Shown one piece after another: positions 1 to 12,544 of a stretch of 64,000 bases of DNA. The DNA comes from Linepithema humile (taxonomy: Eukaryota > Arthropoda > Insecta > Hymenoptera > Formicidae): assembly GCF_040581485.1 (NCBI RefSeq), contig NC_090128.1, positions 27,620,931-27,684,930 of the forward strand. Reading direction: 5' to 3'. A model generated the notes under the pieces. That model was given only the letters and a program-made list of their open reading frames with translations, did not search any database and was not told the origin of the DNA. The position numbers and the translations under genes were made by a program. Position 1 is the stretch's first letter; every line of letters begins with the position of its first letter.

Positions 1-1955
1 CGAGCGAATTTACATACTTCACATCATATCAAGAAACGCATTATTTTTAACATCGTATGCAAATAGTCTCTAATTCGTTTAATATATTGAGAGTGCATAT
101 AAAAATGTAAATGCTAATTTTTTTTTTTCTTTTACGTAAAGTACGGCGGAGAACGGCGCTGAAATGTGGACGCAGCGCAAACTTTTAGATTTAACGCGAT
201 CGCTGCAGCGATTATTCTCTTCAACACACTATTATCATTTATTAACCGCACACGGAGATCCCCGGTATGAGGGCGATGCGATGGGAGAAACGTGAGGCGG
301 GATCGGTAGAAAGTCAAATACAATTTAATATAAATGATTCGATCGTTAATCTACTTAGATGGACGATATCGATCCCTATATTCCGCCTCGCGCGAGAACC
401 GCACGCCGCGCTGGCAAAGATATACGCGCGACCCTTACACGCAGAGGCGAGCAGCTGCGAGATAATATATGTTGACATTAGAAGATATCGGGCTTTTTTC
501 ACGACGTTAGAATATCGAACTTTGCGAGAATTGAGAGATCGCACGGTGATCGAACAATGGAATATACACCGCCGGGAAAACATTTACGGCGCATCGTCGG
601 AATAATCCCAAAAATATATCGCCGCCAGTTGTGTACGGCGTTTCATTGTTTGCCAAAGTGAACTGAATGAGGTTATTTGTGTAAATCGGATTTAAGCCGA
701 TCGCTATTTACGATGGTGGAATTTATTCCTCGTTGCAATTAATAAGCGCTTTGTATTGAAATGTCAAGACAACAGTGTCTATTAAAATATAAATAAAAGT
801 AACGGCGACATACGTTGATGAGCGGGCAGCGGGGAATTATTGCGAATTATAATTTATTTATAATTATGTCAAACCGTTCGTCGATTTAATCAAAAATACC
901 TGTTCCAGATTGCCACAATGTCCGTCAAGCGTTCCCTCTCTTTTCCCCCCCTCCTTTCTTTCTCTCTTTCTCCCGCGGCGAAATATTGAATAAACAAAAT
1001 TTAAGCTACACGCATGGGTTACATGTGACAATTGACGTTTGATCAACTTTCCTTTCGCATCGCTAATAAAATCCGTCATTTTCCATCAGCACAATATTCA
1101 CCGTCATCGGTACACAATGACGGGCGGCAGCGCGTTGTAAACAACAATTACCAATCCCGTTGCACCCCTACCCACGGCATTGACATCCGTATAACATTAA
1201 ATGCAGTACGCATCGCAGGTAATAACACAACCGCCATTACAGCATCGACTCATTTCGAAAGTATTGCCGGACCGCTGTTACGCCGACAACAATTGAATCA
1301 CTCGCTATAAAATCGTAACGGAGACGTGATAAGAAATTTTAGCGTGAAGCCGCATTTCGTGAGACCCCAAGATTTGTGATATTTGATAAAGGACAAATAA
1401 TGATAGATAATGATATATCAGCAGCTACAACTTTGTTAAAATTATTATTCTCATTATTACGCGAATGTAATAAGATATGATTATTATTTGAAACACGATC
1501 TCGACTGAAAAAAACCATTAAAATTTTGAGCTTGATTTTTATAATATAATAATTCATGCTTGTCGCAGCGACAATACGTGCAAAAATTTTCATTTATTTT
1601 TGTACAATGTCAGTTTCATTGGATATATTTGTTTTAAAGCTTATTAGAGCATAATGGATATTTGGAAAAGTATATTTTTACTTTCTCTTCTCTTGTTCAC
1701 AAATCCTGCAGTTTCACGGGGCTCAAGAAAGAAAGGGACCTACCTGATGATTTACGGCGCAACTTATTTCACTGTTTGCCGGAAGTTTATCACAAGATTG
1801 TCTTCCGTGTTAATGACACTGAAGCATAACAGTGCGACGGGGCGCCACGCCGGATTCTCGCCGTGATGATTTTCAGCGGATTCTCCTCCAGTTAGCACCG
1901 CGGCGACCCTCGCCAGAGCGTAGTAAATGATTAAACTGTCCGATCATTACCGCGG
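1..1955. other. Non-coding stretch, no gene recognised
   Basis: This is mixed AT-rich and moderately GC-rich sequence. A GC-richer patch lies near 240-600, and a pyrimidine-rich patch at about 925-975. The open frames here are short, mutually overlapping and without recognisable domains or flanking splice sites, so I treat them as chance frames. Confidence 0.6.
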
Positions 1956-2036
1956 GAGGGAGAGAGACAGAGAGAGAGTGGACCGCGTGCTATCGGGTTT
2001 ATGATGTTTTCATCGTTTCAACCAGCGTGCATTATC

Positions 2037-2039
<3 letters not shown>

Positions 2040-2081
<42 letters not shown>

Positions 2082-2111
2082 AAGAGAGACAGAGAGAGAG
2101 AGACAGAGAGA
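2040..2111. repeat. (GA)n microsatellite
   Basis: This is an almost uninterrupted GA dinucleotide tract, with a few AAAG and ACAG interruptions near its right end. Smaller purine-rich tracts flank it at about 1956-1979 and 2339-2395. Tracts of this type recur throughout the window. Confidence 0.95.
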
Positions 2112-3240
2112 TACCTGTCAGAAATAACATTAGCGGCCATTTATTTCTAACGAATACCCAATTACGTCGGTCGATAATGTACAACCGCATTCGCCAGTTG
2201 ACGTAATTTCAGTTAAGCGCCCGTCCTCGCTGTCGCCGCGAGAGAAAAGGGCGGGTCTAGGAAATCTTTAATCCCCGCGTCGGTTTTCCAATTAGTCGTC
2301 GTTTCCCCCTTCCATCCTGTCATTCTTTCGTTATCGCGGTGAGAAAGAGAAAGAGGGAGAGAGAACGAAGGGGAGAGAAACAGAGAAGGGGGGAAAATAC
2401 GACGATGGTTCGGTTCTGCGAAAATTGCTCAGCTGGCGATTTCTAACGGAGTACGGAATCGTTACGGAGTATGCATTCTCCCGCATTCGCCTTAATAGAT
2501 CCGAAAGAGCGTCGCGTTAGTTATTTGCGATAAAAGAAGATTGTAACGTTCCTTAAGGCAACGAGCACAAAGGTGGAGAGACGATCCGTGTTAACGACCC
2601 TTTCGGAAATTGCCGACATCGCGCGGAGCGTTGAAGAAAAATTAAACGGTCGTTGGGTCGGCTAGACGTTTTTCGGCAAGGAACAAACAAAGCGCGTAAC
2701 AGAGGTCATTTCCGGAGCTTCATCGTCTTTTCGGAGGAAAACCAGCTGCCGACCGCCACTGCGCAACAAGGTCTCGAAAGCTGCCTGGTAAGCAGTGAAG
2801 GTAGCTACAAGGGTTCGGAAACGAGAAAATGTTCTCTTGGAGAATTGTCTGAGAGGAGGACACCAAAAAATTAATTAGGAGGAAAGTAAAGGAAGAGAGA
2901 CGGATAGTACACGCGACTAATATCATTATTTTCTTTTAAATTTCTATATATATATAAAATTACGAAAGTAAAAGAAAAGGCAAAAAATAAATTGTGCTTT
3001 TATGATTATTAACTTTAAATCGAATACAAGAAAAAAATATCAAAAAATGAGATAAGTTTATTCGATTATTTGTCTTCTTAGTTTTCTCTTTGCTTGATAT
3101 TGGAACTTATAAAATGCTAAATAAGAGCAATCTTGTATTTTTAGCTTTGTGAAATACTTTCTAGAAAATCAAGTACAGAAATTTTCAGCCATTTCTACTT
3201 AGAACTTCTTAGAAGAATCCTCGTTATCAGGGTACTGAAA
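2112..3240. other. Non-coding stretch
   Basis: The left half is GC-moderate with purine-rich clusters, and the right half (from about 2930) is AT-rich. I see no credible exon, RNA gene or mobile-element terminus. Confidence 0.5.
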
Positions 3241-3249
3241 GATATATAC

Positions 3250-4800
3250 GCGTTAGGTTCAGTCGAAGAGGTTCGTAATTTCTGAGTTCTCATAGCTTTT
3301 CGGAATGTTCGCCGTGGTCGGAAAAGCGTCGCAAATCAGCGGCAGGTTCTCAGCAAGAAGAATGCGAATTAAATCTATCTGAAGGAGCACGTAATTTTCA
3401 TATCTCCTTATTTGTGGGAATTAGGAAACCATTTTGCATTGAACAGCATTATTTTTTGCAATGACAAATTACGAAATATTTTTTTACGGGAAAAACTATG
3501 ACTCGATTATTTTAATTTTTGTAAATTATGAACATTTTTATAATATTGTAAAAGTATGTTTTACAAATGACAAAGGAAAAATACATTACTATTTTTTAAA
3601 ACTTGTATTGCAGTAAAACATGCAATGATGTAAGGAAAAATAGGTTTGATATATAAGCAATTTGTAATTAATTAAGTACACTTTAATAATTAGCACTTTA
3701 TTACCAATAAAGAGTTAATTATAATTTGTAGAAACTTGATAAGAATAAGAAGAAAGTTACGAAATATAAGCAAAGAATTTTAAGTATTGGCAAAGTAGGA
3801 ACTTAGGCTGACTTAATTTAATTTGAAACTACTTAATTTTTCTCAGTTTTTTGAAGCTTGCAACGAATTCAGTACGGATCTTTAAGGAGAATTTATTGGC
3901 GAAGCTCTAAATGATAGAAAAATTAGTTTCCCTGATAGAGAGAGAACGTAACCATTTGAGATTTCATTGTTCCGTGAAATTTATTTGCAATAAAGGGCGT
4001 TACAAATCGGCGACGGGATTTGGAACGCGGGAGAAATACGGGTAGCGCGATCGAGTGCAAGCAATTCGTAACTATTTAATTCGCACACTTTGCCAGGACA
4101 CAAGAAGTTGCTAACAGAAGTTTCCGATGTTCTAAAGTTAGGAACAAGGCGGTACGCCTGAGCGCAACGCCTAAGTACTTCTTTTTTTTAATTTCGCGGC
4201 GTAGTCGTCATTAAGACGGAGTTCATTTTTTACTGGTGGAGCCTTGAGAGCAGAAGCTCACAATCGACCTATAGAACAATTGGAATTCTCGATAGAAAAA
4301 AGTCTTATTCAGTTCTTATTTGTTGGAACGGCGCGGGGGAGAAACTGAGAATCGCTTGAAACGCCGCAAAACATTCCTCGGGAAATTCGCGTAGAAAGTT
4401 CTTACTTACATCTATTTGATACGTCCGAAATCACCTAAATCCGATAAAGATTTAAAGTTGGGAAAAGAAAAACCGCGTCGGATTTCGAGCGAAAGTATCA
4501 ATTAAATCTCGTAGTACTCGACCCATAACTATTTAATCCTTTCACTTTATCAAACTTCATCAAGAAATCCACGCGGTCGGTCGACTGAGGAATTTTAAGC
4601 AGTGGAAAAAGGCGGTCACGGTCAGACTGATCCGTAACTACTTAATCTTCGCGGCGCGCATTCGACAGCTCACGTTTCGCGAAGGAGCGCTGCGCGCGGT
4701 CTGTCGAAACGAGTCGAAAAGTGCAAGTCCACTTCGACTAACGCGGTAATTGCTTAATCCCCGCCACTTCTCGGAGGGATTCGGGGGATGTGGAATCCGC
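3250..4800. repeat. Decayed tandem repeat, about 105-125 bp spacing
   Basis: A degenerate motif close to GTAACTAYTTAATC recurs on the plus strand near 3275, 3391, 3827, 3948, 4068, 4172, 4401, 4525, 4633 and 4746. Where neighbours can be paired they are about 105-125 bp apart. Some copies are preceded by similar text containing variants of CGAAAAGTGCAAG. The copies have diverged strongly, so this looks like an old minisatellite or satellite array. The spacing was read by eye, and the region near 3500-3800 has lost the pattern. Confidence 0.5.
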
Positions 4801-6960
4801 AAGGAGCTTTCGCCCTGTTTACCCAGTCAATTTATCGCGCTCGCGACTCAGCCCTGAAATCGAATGTCACTTTTGTGAGCGAGCCGTGCCCGTGCATGCG
4901 AGAGGCTTCACGAGAGGCCTCTTTTAAATAAATAAAGCCCTTCGTCAGAATGTATTCAATCCTCTTTTTCCCAGGATCTAAAAGACAACTGAGAAGAATT
5001 CAATTTGTCAGTCCACCGCGCCGCCCCGCGAAATTGAATTTTTTCTGTGTGGCAGAGAAAGAGCTAAAGCGAGACGCAAACGCTAAGACACGCGAGCGGA
5101 ATCGCGACTGCGAGATGACAATTGTCATCGAGATGGCACCTTGTACCTTTTCTCTGAAACATTTATTAAATTCAACAAAAATTTAAGCGATTCTCCCTAT
5201 CCTTTTAATTCCTTATCTCGAAGTCGACGAGGGATTATTTGAACCACGGTTTATTTTAACTAATTATTTAAGAAAACAGACCGCTATATCTCTCCTTCGC
5301 GTTTAAACGAATCTTCTTATCGCGAAGCACTCTCGTCCGCGAGCAATTTTCAACGTGCGATCAACGTCGAGTGTGCAAATTATCCGAAATCGAGAGGAAA
5401 CCTGGCGGTATAATCTCGATCCGCGAATTACAATATATTCAGCTGCTGATCACGTTTCTCGTGGAAGGAAAGACGGAGGTTTCGAAGGCTCGGGGGAGCG
5501 ATTTCAAACTTTTCAATTTGCCTGATATCCGTGTTCCGGCGGCGTTTAATCGGCTAGCGATTGAGCCCGCTTCGGAGGTCGAGGTAGGTCGTCGCGACGA
5601 AAATCCATGATCGGCGAGGGAAAGCGAGGATAATCGCGGCGGCAAATATCGGTGAATGGTCGCGACGACTGTGTTTGTTCTGCAGCCGTTCTAAGCCGCA
5701 AATAACGAGGAAGGTCAGCGGAGAGTAGGATGGGATCGGGATCTCGTATATTCTTCGCGATATTTCTGCTCTATCCTTCTCTCTTTTTTTCTCTCTTTTT
5801 CTCTCTCTCTCTCTCTCTCTCTTCGCTTTTCCCCTCGTTTTCTGCTCCATCCTCATCGCTTCCGAGTAACAAATGCACGTCGACGGCCGTCCGTTTTTAT
5901 CGTCCAGCCGAATCGAACGGAGGCAAGAGACGCAATGGAAAAAAAAGAAAAAAAAAAATATATATATACATATATATTCTCTCTGAAAGCGAACGTGGCA
6001 ATCTGCCATCGGCATCCGGCTCGAAGATCTGAAATTGCAATCCGCGGCCACTGCACGTTTGTTTGCCCGGGAGCAACAAGTTATACACCATAACCGGTAG
6101 CGTATAAAGTGAACGGCAAGGTGGACGGCCGAGCGATCTTTTTTCGGGGTGGACAAAGGGTCGGCGGGTTTCACAGGTTCGTCGATTAACGCCATGCGTG
6201 GTTCGATCGATCCCTCCGTCATTCTGTAGATCGCACTAGCCGTAATACAGAATACAATTTCGAGTGGCTGCGGACCGGTAGGATTCCTCGAGTGCACTAA
6301 TCCTCACGTCATTCATCCCTCTTTGTAACGTATAGATGGAGAACGCAGTTAGGTCGAGTTGCATCAATCATGTAGGTCGGGCAAACCCGGCTCAGTGATT
6401 GGCCGTCCCTTTGTAGATTATAGTCCTATCTACGATATGAACGGGGAGCGAGAGAAAATTGACTTAACCGATGTCAGAGCCCTAAGCGACGTTGCTACAA
6501 CCGACCCTCAGTCAATCACAGTTTGCGTTAATCGACATCGGTGAAGCCGGCCCGTAGGAAATTTAGCCCTGGGTCCACCGAATAACGTCAACATCCACGT
6601 CCGAACCTACGCCCACACTTAAAAGTTTTATCTATTTAATCGAGAGTGACAAAATAAAAATTCTACCATGTTTTTGCGAACTGCACATACAAGTGTCAAT
6701 AAAATATCGCAAGGTAATAATAATTGTCTTTTTCAAAATTAATTATTGTAAATTTTGGAAACAAATATGGGTCCAATGTGTGTGTATCTCAGACGAAAAA
6801 TTATACCGGAAGTATGTGAGAAAGAAGTATGATAGAAAGATGAAACTTGAAAGTTTCCCGTATCGGTCCTATCGCGATCGCGATCAATGACGCGTGTCTT
6901 AGCGCACGCTGGGATACCAATCGCAAGATGCATCCCCATGGAGATCCATGAGGGATCCTT
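4801..6960. other. Non-coding stretch with simple repeats
   Basis: The stretch contains a pyrimidine/TC tract at about 5777-5822 and an A-rich then (TA)n tract at about 5940-5977. A 247-codon open frame on the minus strand (6297-5554) runs through both low-complexity tracts and has no recognisable domain, so I do not call it a gene. Nothing else is recognised. Confidence 0.5.
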
Positions 6961-7735
6961 CTTGGGGGAGGGGAGGGGGGGAGAGAAAGAAAGTGGAGAA
7001 CCGGAAGATCTACCGAAACACTTGTCCGCGGAGTGACAGGAAAAAAGTAGCGCGCAATCGTGCGTGAGTCCGAAGTCATCGAGCGTACGGCCGAGACGCG
7101 AGATCGTCGCGTGCGCCCGGATCGCGATTTTCGTTACCGATGTGCCACCGGTGGCGACGGCAAGAGGGCGATCCGGTGGTCCGGAGTACCGTGCCAGTAC
7201 TGGTACTGTAGAGTTTGTTATCGAGTAGCGCGGCGTCGCGAGAGAGAGAGAGGCAGCGCGCCGGGGTGGTGGCAGCTCTGGTCGGCTGACAAGTAGATAG
7301 GGACGGTATCACGCAAGCGCCGATTCAACCTCCCCCGTTTATCCCTCTTCTACCCGGTGCACTCTTAGGGCCCCCTGTGCGCTCGCACGTCGCCTGAACC
7401 CTCCTCTCCAACTCTCTTCCGCCTTCCCTCGCCGCCGCTGCTGCCGGCTGCCTTTCCCTATATCTCCTCGCCTCTCGATACCCTCAGGCGAGCGCGGCCC
7501 TTCGACTTTTCCTCGCTTTTCCATCTTCTTCTGATCGCGCGAACGTTCTCTGAGATTCGATTTGCCACCCTCGCGCGCACGAGAAATCACTGATCTTCGA
7601 CGACCAGGCACGGGCGACGTGACGACAACGACGACGGGCGGCAACGACAATGGCCAGGCGACTCGATTTTCGAATCGGCGTTTCTCGCCGATGATACTCC
7701 CGCGATGATGTGCGCTTTAAATGGGCGCATTTCTT

Positions 7736-7737
<2 letters not shown>
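6960..7737. promoter_or_regulatory. GC-rich block, possible promoter or 5' UTR region
   Basis: This is a CpG-rich block between AT-rich flanks. The left half (about 7020-7300) is GC-rich on both strands and includes a donor-like GTGAGT at 7063, which could end an untranslated first exon. The right half (about 7321-7640) is strongly pyrimidine-rich on the plus strand. No TATA box or initiator fits convincingly. Assignment as regulatory or 5' UTR is inference from composition only. Confidence 0.25.

Positions 7738-7770
<33 letters not shown>
7738..7770. repeat. Poly(T) tract, 33 T
   Basis: This is an uninterrupted run of 33 T on the plus strand. It could be the A-tail of a retroposed minus-strand sequence, but no recognisable retroelement body lies beside it. 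A simple homopolymer is the conservative reading. Confidence 0.9.
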
Positions 7771-7771
<1 letters not shown>

Positions 7772-9400
7772 TATAAGAAAGTAGTTTATAAGAGCAACCG
7801 TGAGCGCTCGCGCTTAACAGCGATGCGATGTTATCTCGATTCTCGATATTGTTCTTTTTTTCCTTTGCTCACTGATGGCAAAAAAATACTCGTACATGAT
7901 GCTTTTTCTTCGTGACTCAACAAATAAACTTATACATACTAAAATAAATATATAAATAAATGAGAATATAATATAAATAATAGATACGATAGTAAATATA
8001 TAAATTCGGTTAATATAATCCAAAATGTACATAAATAATATCAAATATTAAATAAATATCACATTTGTAAACGATTGAATAAGAATCAATATTGTAGAAG
8101 TTATTAATTAATAATAATAAGGTAATATTGACTATTGAATTATATTGAATGATAATATTGAATGTCGATAATATTATGTACTTTTCGGTATTAAAAACTT
8201 ACATTACAACCTCGGTTCTTGGATTAAAGGTATTTTGTCTCGCGTAAGTACAGTCACGTCGTGCTTGCGTCCATCATAAATCACGAATTAGTATTACTTT
8301 TACATTGGTTCGGACTCTGCGACGTTCGAACAATTACGACGACGGTCCATCGGATGCTCTAAGGTCGCTTATTCGCCATAAATTCCGTCGTTTTTATCTC
8401 TCTCTCTGGCCGATACTAAAGGATTCCCTTTAACGCACGTCGGGCGGAAGGTTTTGCGCACGAAACGTGGAGCACGGCAGGCTTTTTTTGTTGGTAGGAA
8501 GACAATAGTAAAGAATATAACGAAGCAACGACGTTAACTTTTCTCGGAACTTCTTGAATCTTCTTTTTAACGGAAAAAAACTGCTTTTATCAGTCGTGCG
8601 ATAACAGGCGATCGGTATTTTCCGCTGAAAAATCCGGGATCGAGCAATTCGGAGATTTCTAGTGGAATTAATTTATGTCTTTGAACGCTCGTCGCGTCGT
8701 TATACATGTAAATTTTCCATTTGCAAAAACTTTACGTTAAAATGATTAACATTACAATGTGAAAAACGCCCAGCTCTCTTCTGTTTTAGATACACGAAAA
8801 CGAATAAACGAATTCGGACTGAAATATATTCTAGAAGTCACCGGACATACGTGTTTTCTTCGCTAAAACTATGGGTATTTAAAACAGGTTCCCGAAAACA
8901 ACTCCGCCCGTATTCATTGTCCCAAAAACTAACAACGGCTATTTTGCTTCCTCTTCCACTCGAGAGCTTACTTTGAACCGCCAACCAAGTTCTTAGAATT
9001 TTTCCTTTTAGTACCCTTTTACTACCCTTTTATCTTACAGGTTCTCGTAGGCGATTCTGCCCTTTGAACGCATATAGAAATAGAAGGTGGATAGAGAATG
9101 ACCGGTACACTCACACATGCAGGGGTTCGCAACCTTTTCTTTTGACATCGAGATTGTCACGTCTCCCACGTTGTTTTTAATGCAAATTCGATACGATAAT
9201 AGAATCGAATTTACACACCAAAGATTTACTTTTCTTACATTTGTTAAAAGAGATAATTTTCTTTTTCCTATCAATTTGATTTTATTCCTACCAATCGCTT
9301 ATTTATCTCGAAATTGTGTCACAATTCCAATCTTGTGAACCAATGCTTGAAGTGATCATATATGTACGTAGTAAATTCATATCTGAAAAGCATATCGAAG
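7771..9400. other. Non-coding stretch
   Basis: The interval 7915-8200 is AT-rich with recurring AATATTGA-like words. The remainder is of mixed composition. No exon or element terminus is recognised. Confidence 0.5.
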
Positions 9401-9401
9401 T

Positions 9402-9455
<54 letters not shown>
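9401..9455. repeat. (GA)n microsatellite
   Basis: This is a GA dinucleotide tract with one AGGG interruption near 9424. The minus-strand open frame across it is a by-product of the repeat. Confidence 0.95.
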
Positions 9456-9459
<4 letters not shown>

Positions 9460-9599
9460 AAAAGACGAAACAAAAAGTGTTGATTGAAAATGTTCGTCAT
9501 CAAGGTTCTATTACTTTTGCACGGTAAATCGCTTTTTCCCGTTTATTGCGAATTAAATAACGGCTGAATTAAAAATCCTCTACGGATGAAAACGCGGAA

Positions 9600-10640
9600 C
9601 GCGGCGTGAACGGGGCAAGAGGGGTCGGAACGAGAATAATTTACGAACAAAGTCCGCAATCGCGATGTTGAAGAAAGCCTTTTATTGGGATACCTCAGTT
9701 ACGAAACGCGAGCGGCGTATGTTCCGGAGCGCATTTCGACGGCGAACGCGGAGACGTTGAGAGAGTAATTTCATTCGGCCGATTCGATACGCCGATACCG
9801 GGCGCGCGCGCTTCAGCGACGTATTATCGATGCCACCCCTCTCTGCGCGCTCGAAATTCTCTCCCTGTTTAAACGAGGCTGGGCATTGGCCCGTGCTACC
9901 GACGGCCGGTCGACACCCTCGATCACGGCTTTGCTCCATTGTGAACGACGATCGGTCGACCGGGAGTGTCGATAGAGCCGGAGGAAGAGTGCAGACACGG
10001 ATAAGAGTAGAAAATTCAACGAGAGAGGCCCCCCCCGCCCCTCACCTTTTCCTCCTCCTCATCCGTGTATGGTGGCGGCTCTTACCGTTCGCACCCTCTC
10101 TTTCCGCTCCGTTGAACCGACCGTCCGTCGACCGACGACGACCAACCACTCTCCGCGCGTCATCGTCTCTTCTGCTTTTTCCAGCAACGCGTCCGAGCTA
10201 ACGCGGCGAGCTTTTAGAGAATTAACGTGCCGGCTCGTTACAATAACCACATTACGTATTTTCACCTGTTGTAATTGCCGTTTTCTCGCCGTCGACAACG
10301 CACCAGACGCCGGTGTCGAGACAACGTGTCGTCATCGGTTTTTACACCCCAAACAGTTTCGATTTAACGACGAGGGTAAGCGACGAATCTGCTAATTTGC
10401 CCGAGATTCCCGAGAACAGCTAAGCTTGCGGATCGGGCGAGAGCGCAAGAAACATTATGTGAAAAACCTGGGATATTGTCGACCCTCTTGAGAGATTTCT
10501 CGTGTCGGCGCGCGTTTCCGGAGCCCCTGGGTATTAAGAGTGTTCTATCAATCCGACGTGTACACCGTATTTCTCCGATAATTTCCATTTTACGACTTCG
10601 CGCCGTTTACGTTTACTGCTGTGCGGAGGGCGTATGTATG
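9600..10640. promoter_or_regulatory. GC/CpG-rich block, possible promoter or enhancer
   Basis: This block of roughly 1 kb is clearly richer in G+C and CpG than its flanks. It contains several overlapping open frames on both strands (the longest is 123 codons at 9830-10201), but none shows a recognisable domain. Blocks like this in insect genomes often cover promoters or untranslated first exons. I see no definite TATA or initiator, so this is compositional inference. Confidence 0.2.
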
Positions 10641-12244
10641 TGTACATTCCATCGGATGCTCCGCAAAATTTGCATCGAACCGCAGAGAGAGAGTTTAGCG
10701 AGAATTTGAGTGCACACGAGTTTCAATATTGCCTAAATATCTTGAAGTCTTACTTTATGTTTGAAGTTGGAACTTTACTGAAATGGGATCCACTCGAAAG
10801 TGAAATAAACAACAACGTTTCGTAATTTATTCTTAAATGTTGACAATTTTAACTGGGAAGTCGAGATTAAACTTGGTATATAAAATATAATTACAATTTG
10901 GCGTAAATAAATACAATTGTTATTTTATGGGACGTGAAATATTATATTATGACAAATAGTCCAGTAATACTCTGTTCTATTTAAATACAGAAATCCAATC
11001 TGAATTAAAACGATTTAACGTAACCGAAGTATCGAAGTTCTAGAAATAGAATTAAATTGAATGCGGTATACATTTTTGTTGGCTTTTATTTTTTTACAAT
11101 GCCCTATCGCATCCGGGCAGATTAATCAAAAGCATTGCAATTACGTGGCTCCTAATAAAAGATTTTTCTGTCACACACGCAACGTTGCAATCAGATGTGC
11201 CGCACTGCAAGGAGCACGAACGCAAGTCGCTTGATATGATTAAAATTCATTAGTTTCGTGATTCGGAAAAATCGCTCCATTCGAGGATTGCTGGATGAAA
11301 AATTATGTTGATAGTTGCAAATGTATGTGCAGACCTTTGGCTCGACACAAATTACAGATTGTTGCATGAATATTCAACGTATAGGAAGCGCGTTCACATG
11401 CAACACACCATGCATCTGATCGCACTCCACCCAGTAATGTTCTAAAAATAGAGCGACGCTGTAAAGACCCTCGATATTTCGTTCATTGTCGCAAGATAAA
11501 TCGATCCATCATCGTTCGAGCTAGCTAGACGTCTTCCAATTACATGAATGCAAAAACGTAAAATATACTTTCATTAATTATTCATAATTAGGAGAGTAGA
11601 AAAAAAAAAAAAAAAAAACATGAATGATGAAATACTTTATGTAAAGTTGCAACAGATATTATCTTTCGACACAAATACAAAGCAAAGCACGAGTCGACTT
11701 TAGCCCGTTGTGATTTGGCGGAGGAATCTCGGTATTGCGAAACTTCCTTCATAGTCGGAAACGTATATGCGCTTCTGATACGCAACTGATAGAGCTTCAA
11801 ATAGAATTTCTATAAGATAAGTTTCTCCGACAGTCTTTAAGTTGGGACACGTGTTGCTAGAACGTCAGCTTCACATGTGACAGGCCGAGCTGAGCTTATA
11901 AAAAATGAGAACACTTTTCCTTCATACCCGTCCACTCGAAAGCTGTTCGTGTAAGAGCCAGAGAAAGCTGATTGCGTCATTCAATTTTTGCGAAATATTT
12001 GATGACTTATTTTACAAATTAATTTAAAAATAGAATAACTAATCTAATTTTATAAAATGTAGTTGTATGAAATTTAATTTGTTAAATAAAATTTGAAAAT
12101 TGACGAAAATTTATCCTGATAAAAATAAAATTTATTATAATAATATTAAATATTATGATAGAAAATAATAAAAAAAATATATAAGAATAAAAAGTATAAT
12201 AAACAATAAAATTTATCATTTTCTACTATTTATAACTTTTGCAT
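10640..12244. other. Non-coding stretch
   Basis: This is AT-rich DNA with a short poly(A) run (about 11600-11619). A TATAAAAAA-like sequence at about 11898 has no convincing initiator or open frame downstream. No gene recognised. Confidence 0.5.
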
Positions 12245-12538
12245 TTATTTCACAACTGTGCATTCTGCATCAGTTTTAATGCAAAATGTACATGGACGGT
12301 TCAAACGTTCTCTAAGCACTTCTGACGGTAGCCGATAATATGCACTTGCTCTCCTATAGCAAAAGCCAGCCGACGGGTTAATCACGAGCGATTCAATGAC
12401 TCGCTGGAAAATTAGAGAGCGTACGGAAGGGCACGTACGTAGGCAGGTTTCGCGTTTAAGCGCGGCGGTGCACTGTACAAATACAAATACAAATAAGAAC
12501 GTCGGCAAAAATTCAACGGCTCGCGTATACATTTGCAT
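12245..12538 (-). CDS. Possible small secreted six-cysteine peptide
   Basis: This is a 97-codon open frame starting at the ATG at 12538-12536; a second Met is two codons later. After a short polar start comes a hydrophobic run, FLPTFLFVFVFVQCTAA, that looks like a signal peptide ending near residue 26. The predicted mature part then holds six cysteines, spaced ETC, LRTC, GFC, RPC, TFC and AEC. That is the usual look of small disulfide-bonded secreted peptides, but I recognise no family and the frame may be fortuitous. The sequence just before the cysteine region also resembles a pyrimidine-rich splice acceptor (TTTGTATTTGTACAG), so part of this could be an intron/exon border. No clear TATA box or AATAAA signal is seen nearby. 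Confidence 0.2.
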   Translation of the reverse strand: MQMYTRAVEFLPTFLFVFVFVQCTAALKRETCLRTCPSVRSLIFQRVIESLVINPSAGFCYRRASAYYRLPSEVLRERLNRPCTFCIKTDAECTVVK

Positions 12539-12544
12539 TTCTCT

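Noticed and set aside
5554..6297. 247-codon minus-strand frame
   Set aside because: It reads through a TC microsatellite, giving an Arg/Glu/Lys run, and an A/TA tract, giving Phe/Ile/Tyr runs. Nothing supports it as a gene.
7738..7770. Poly(T) run as the tail of a retroposed gene
   Set aside because: No reverse-transcriptase, LINE, SINE or processed-gene body is visible beside it, so it is listed only as a homopolymer.
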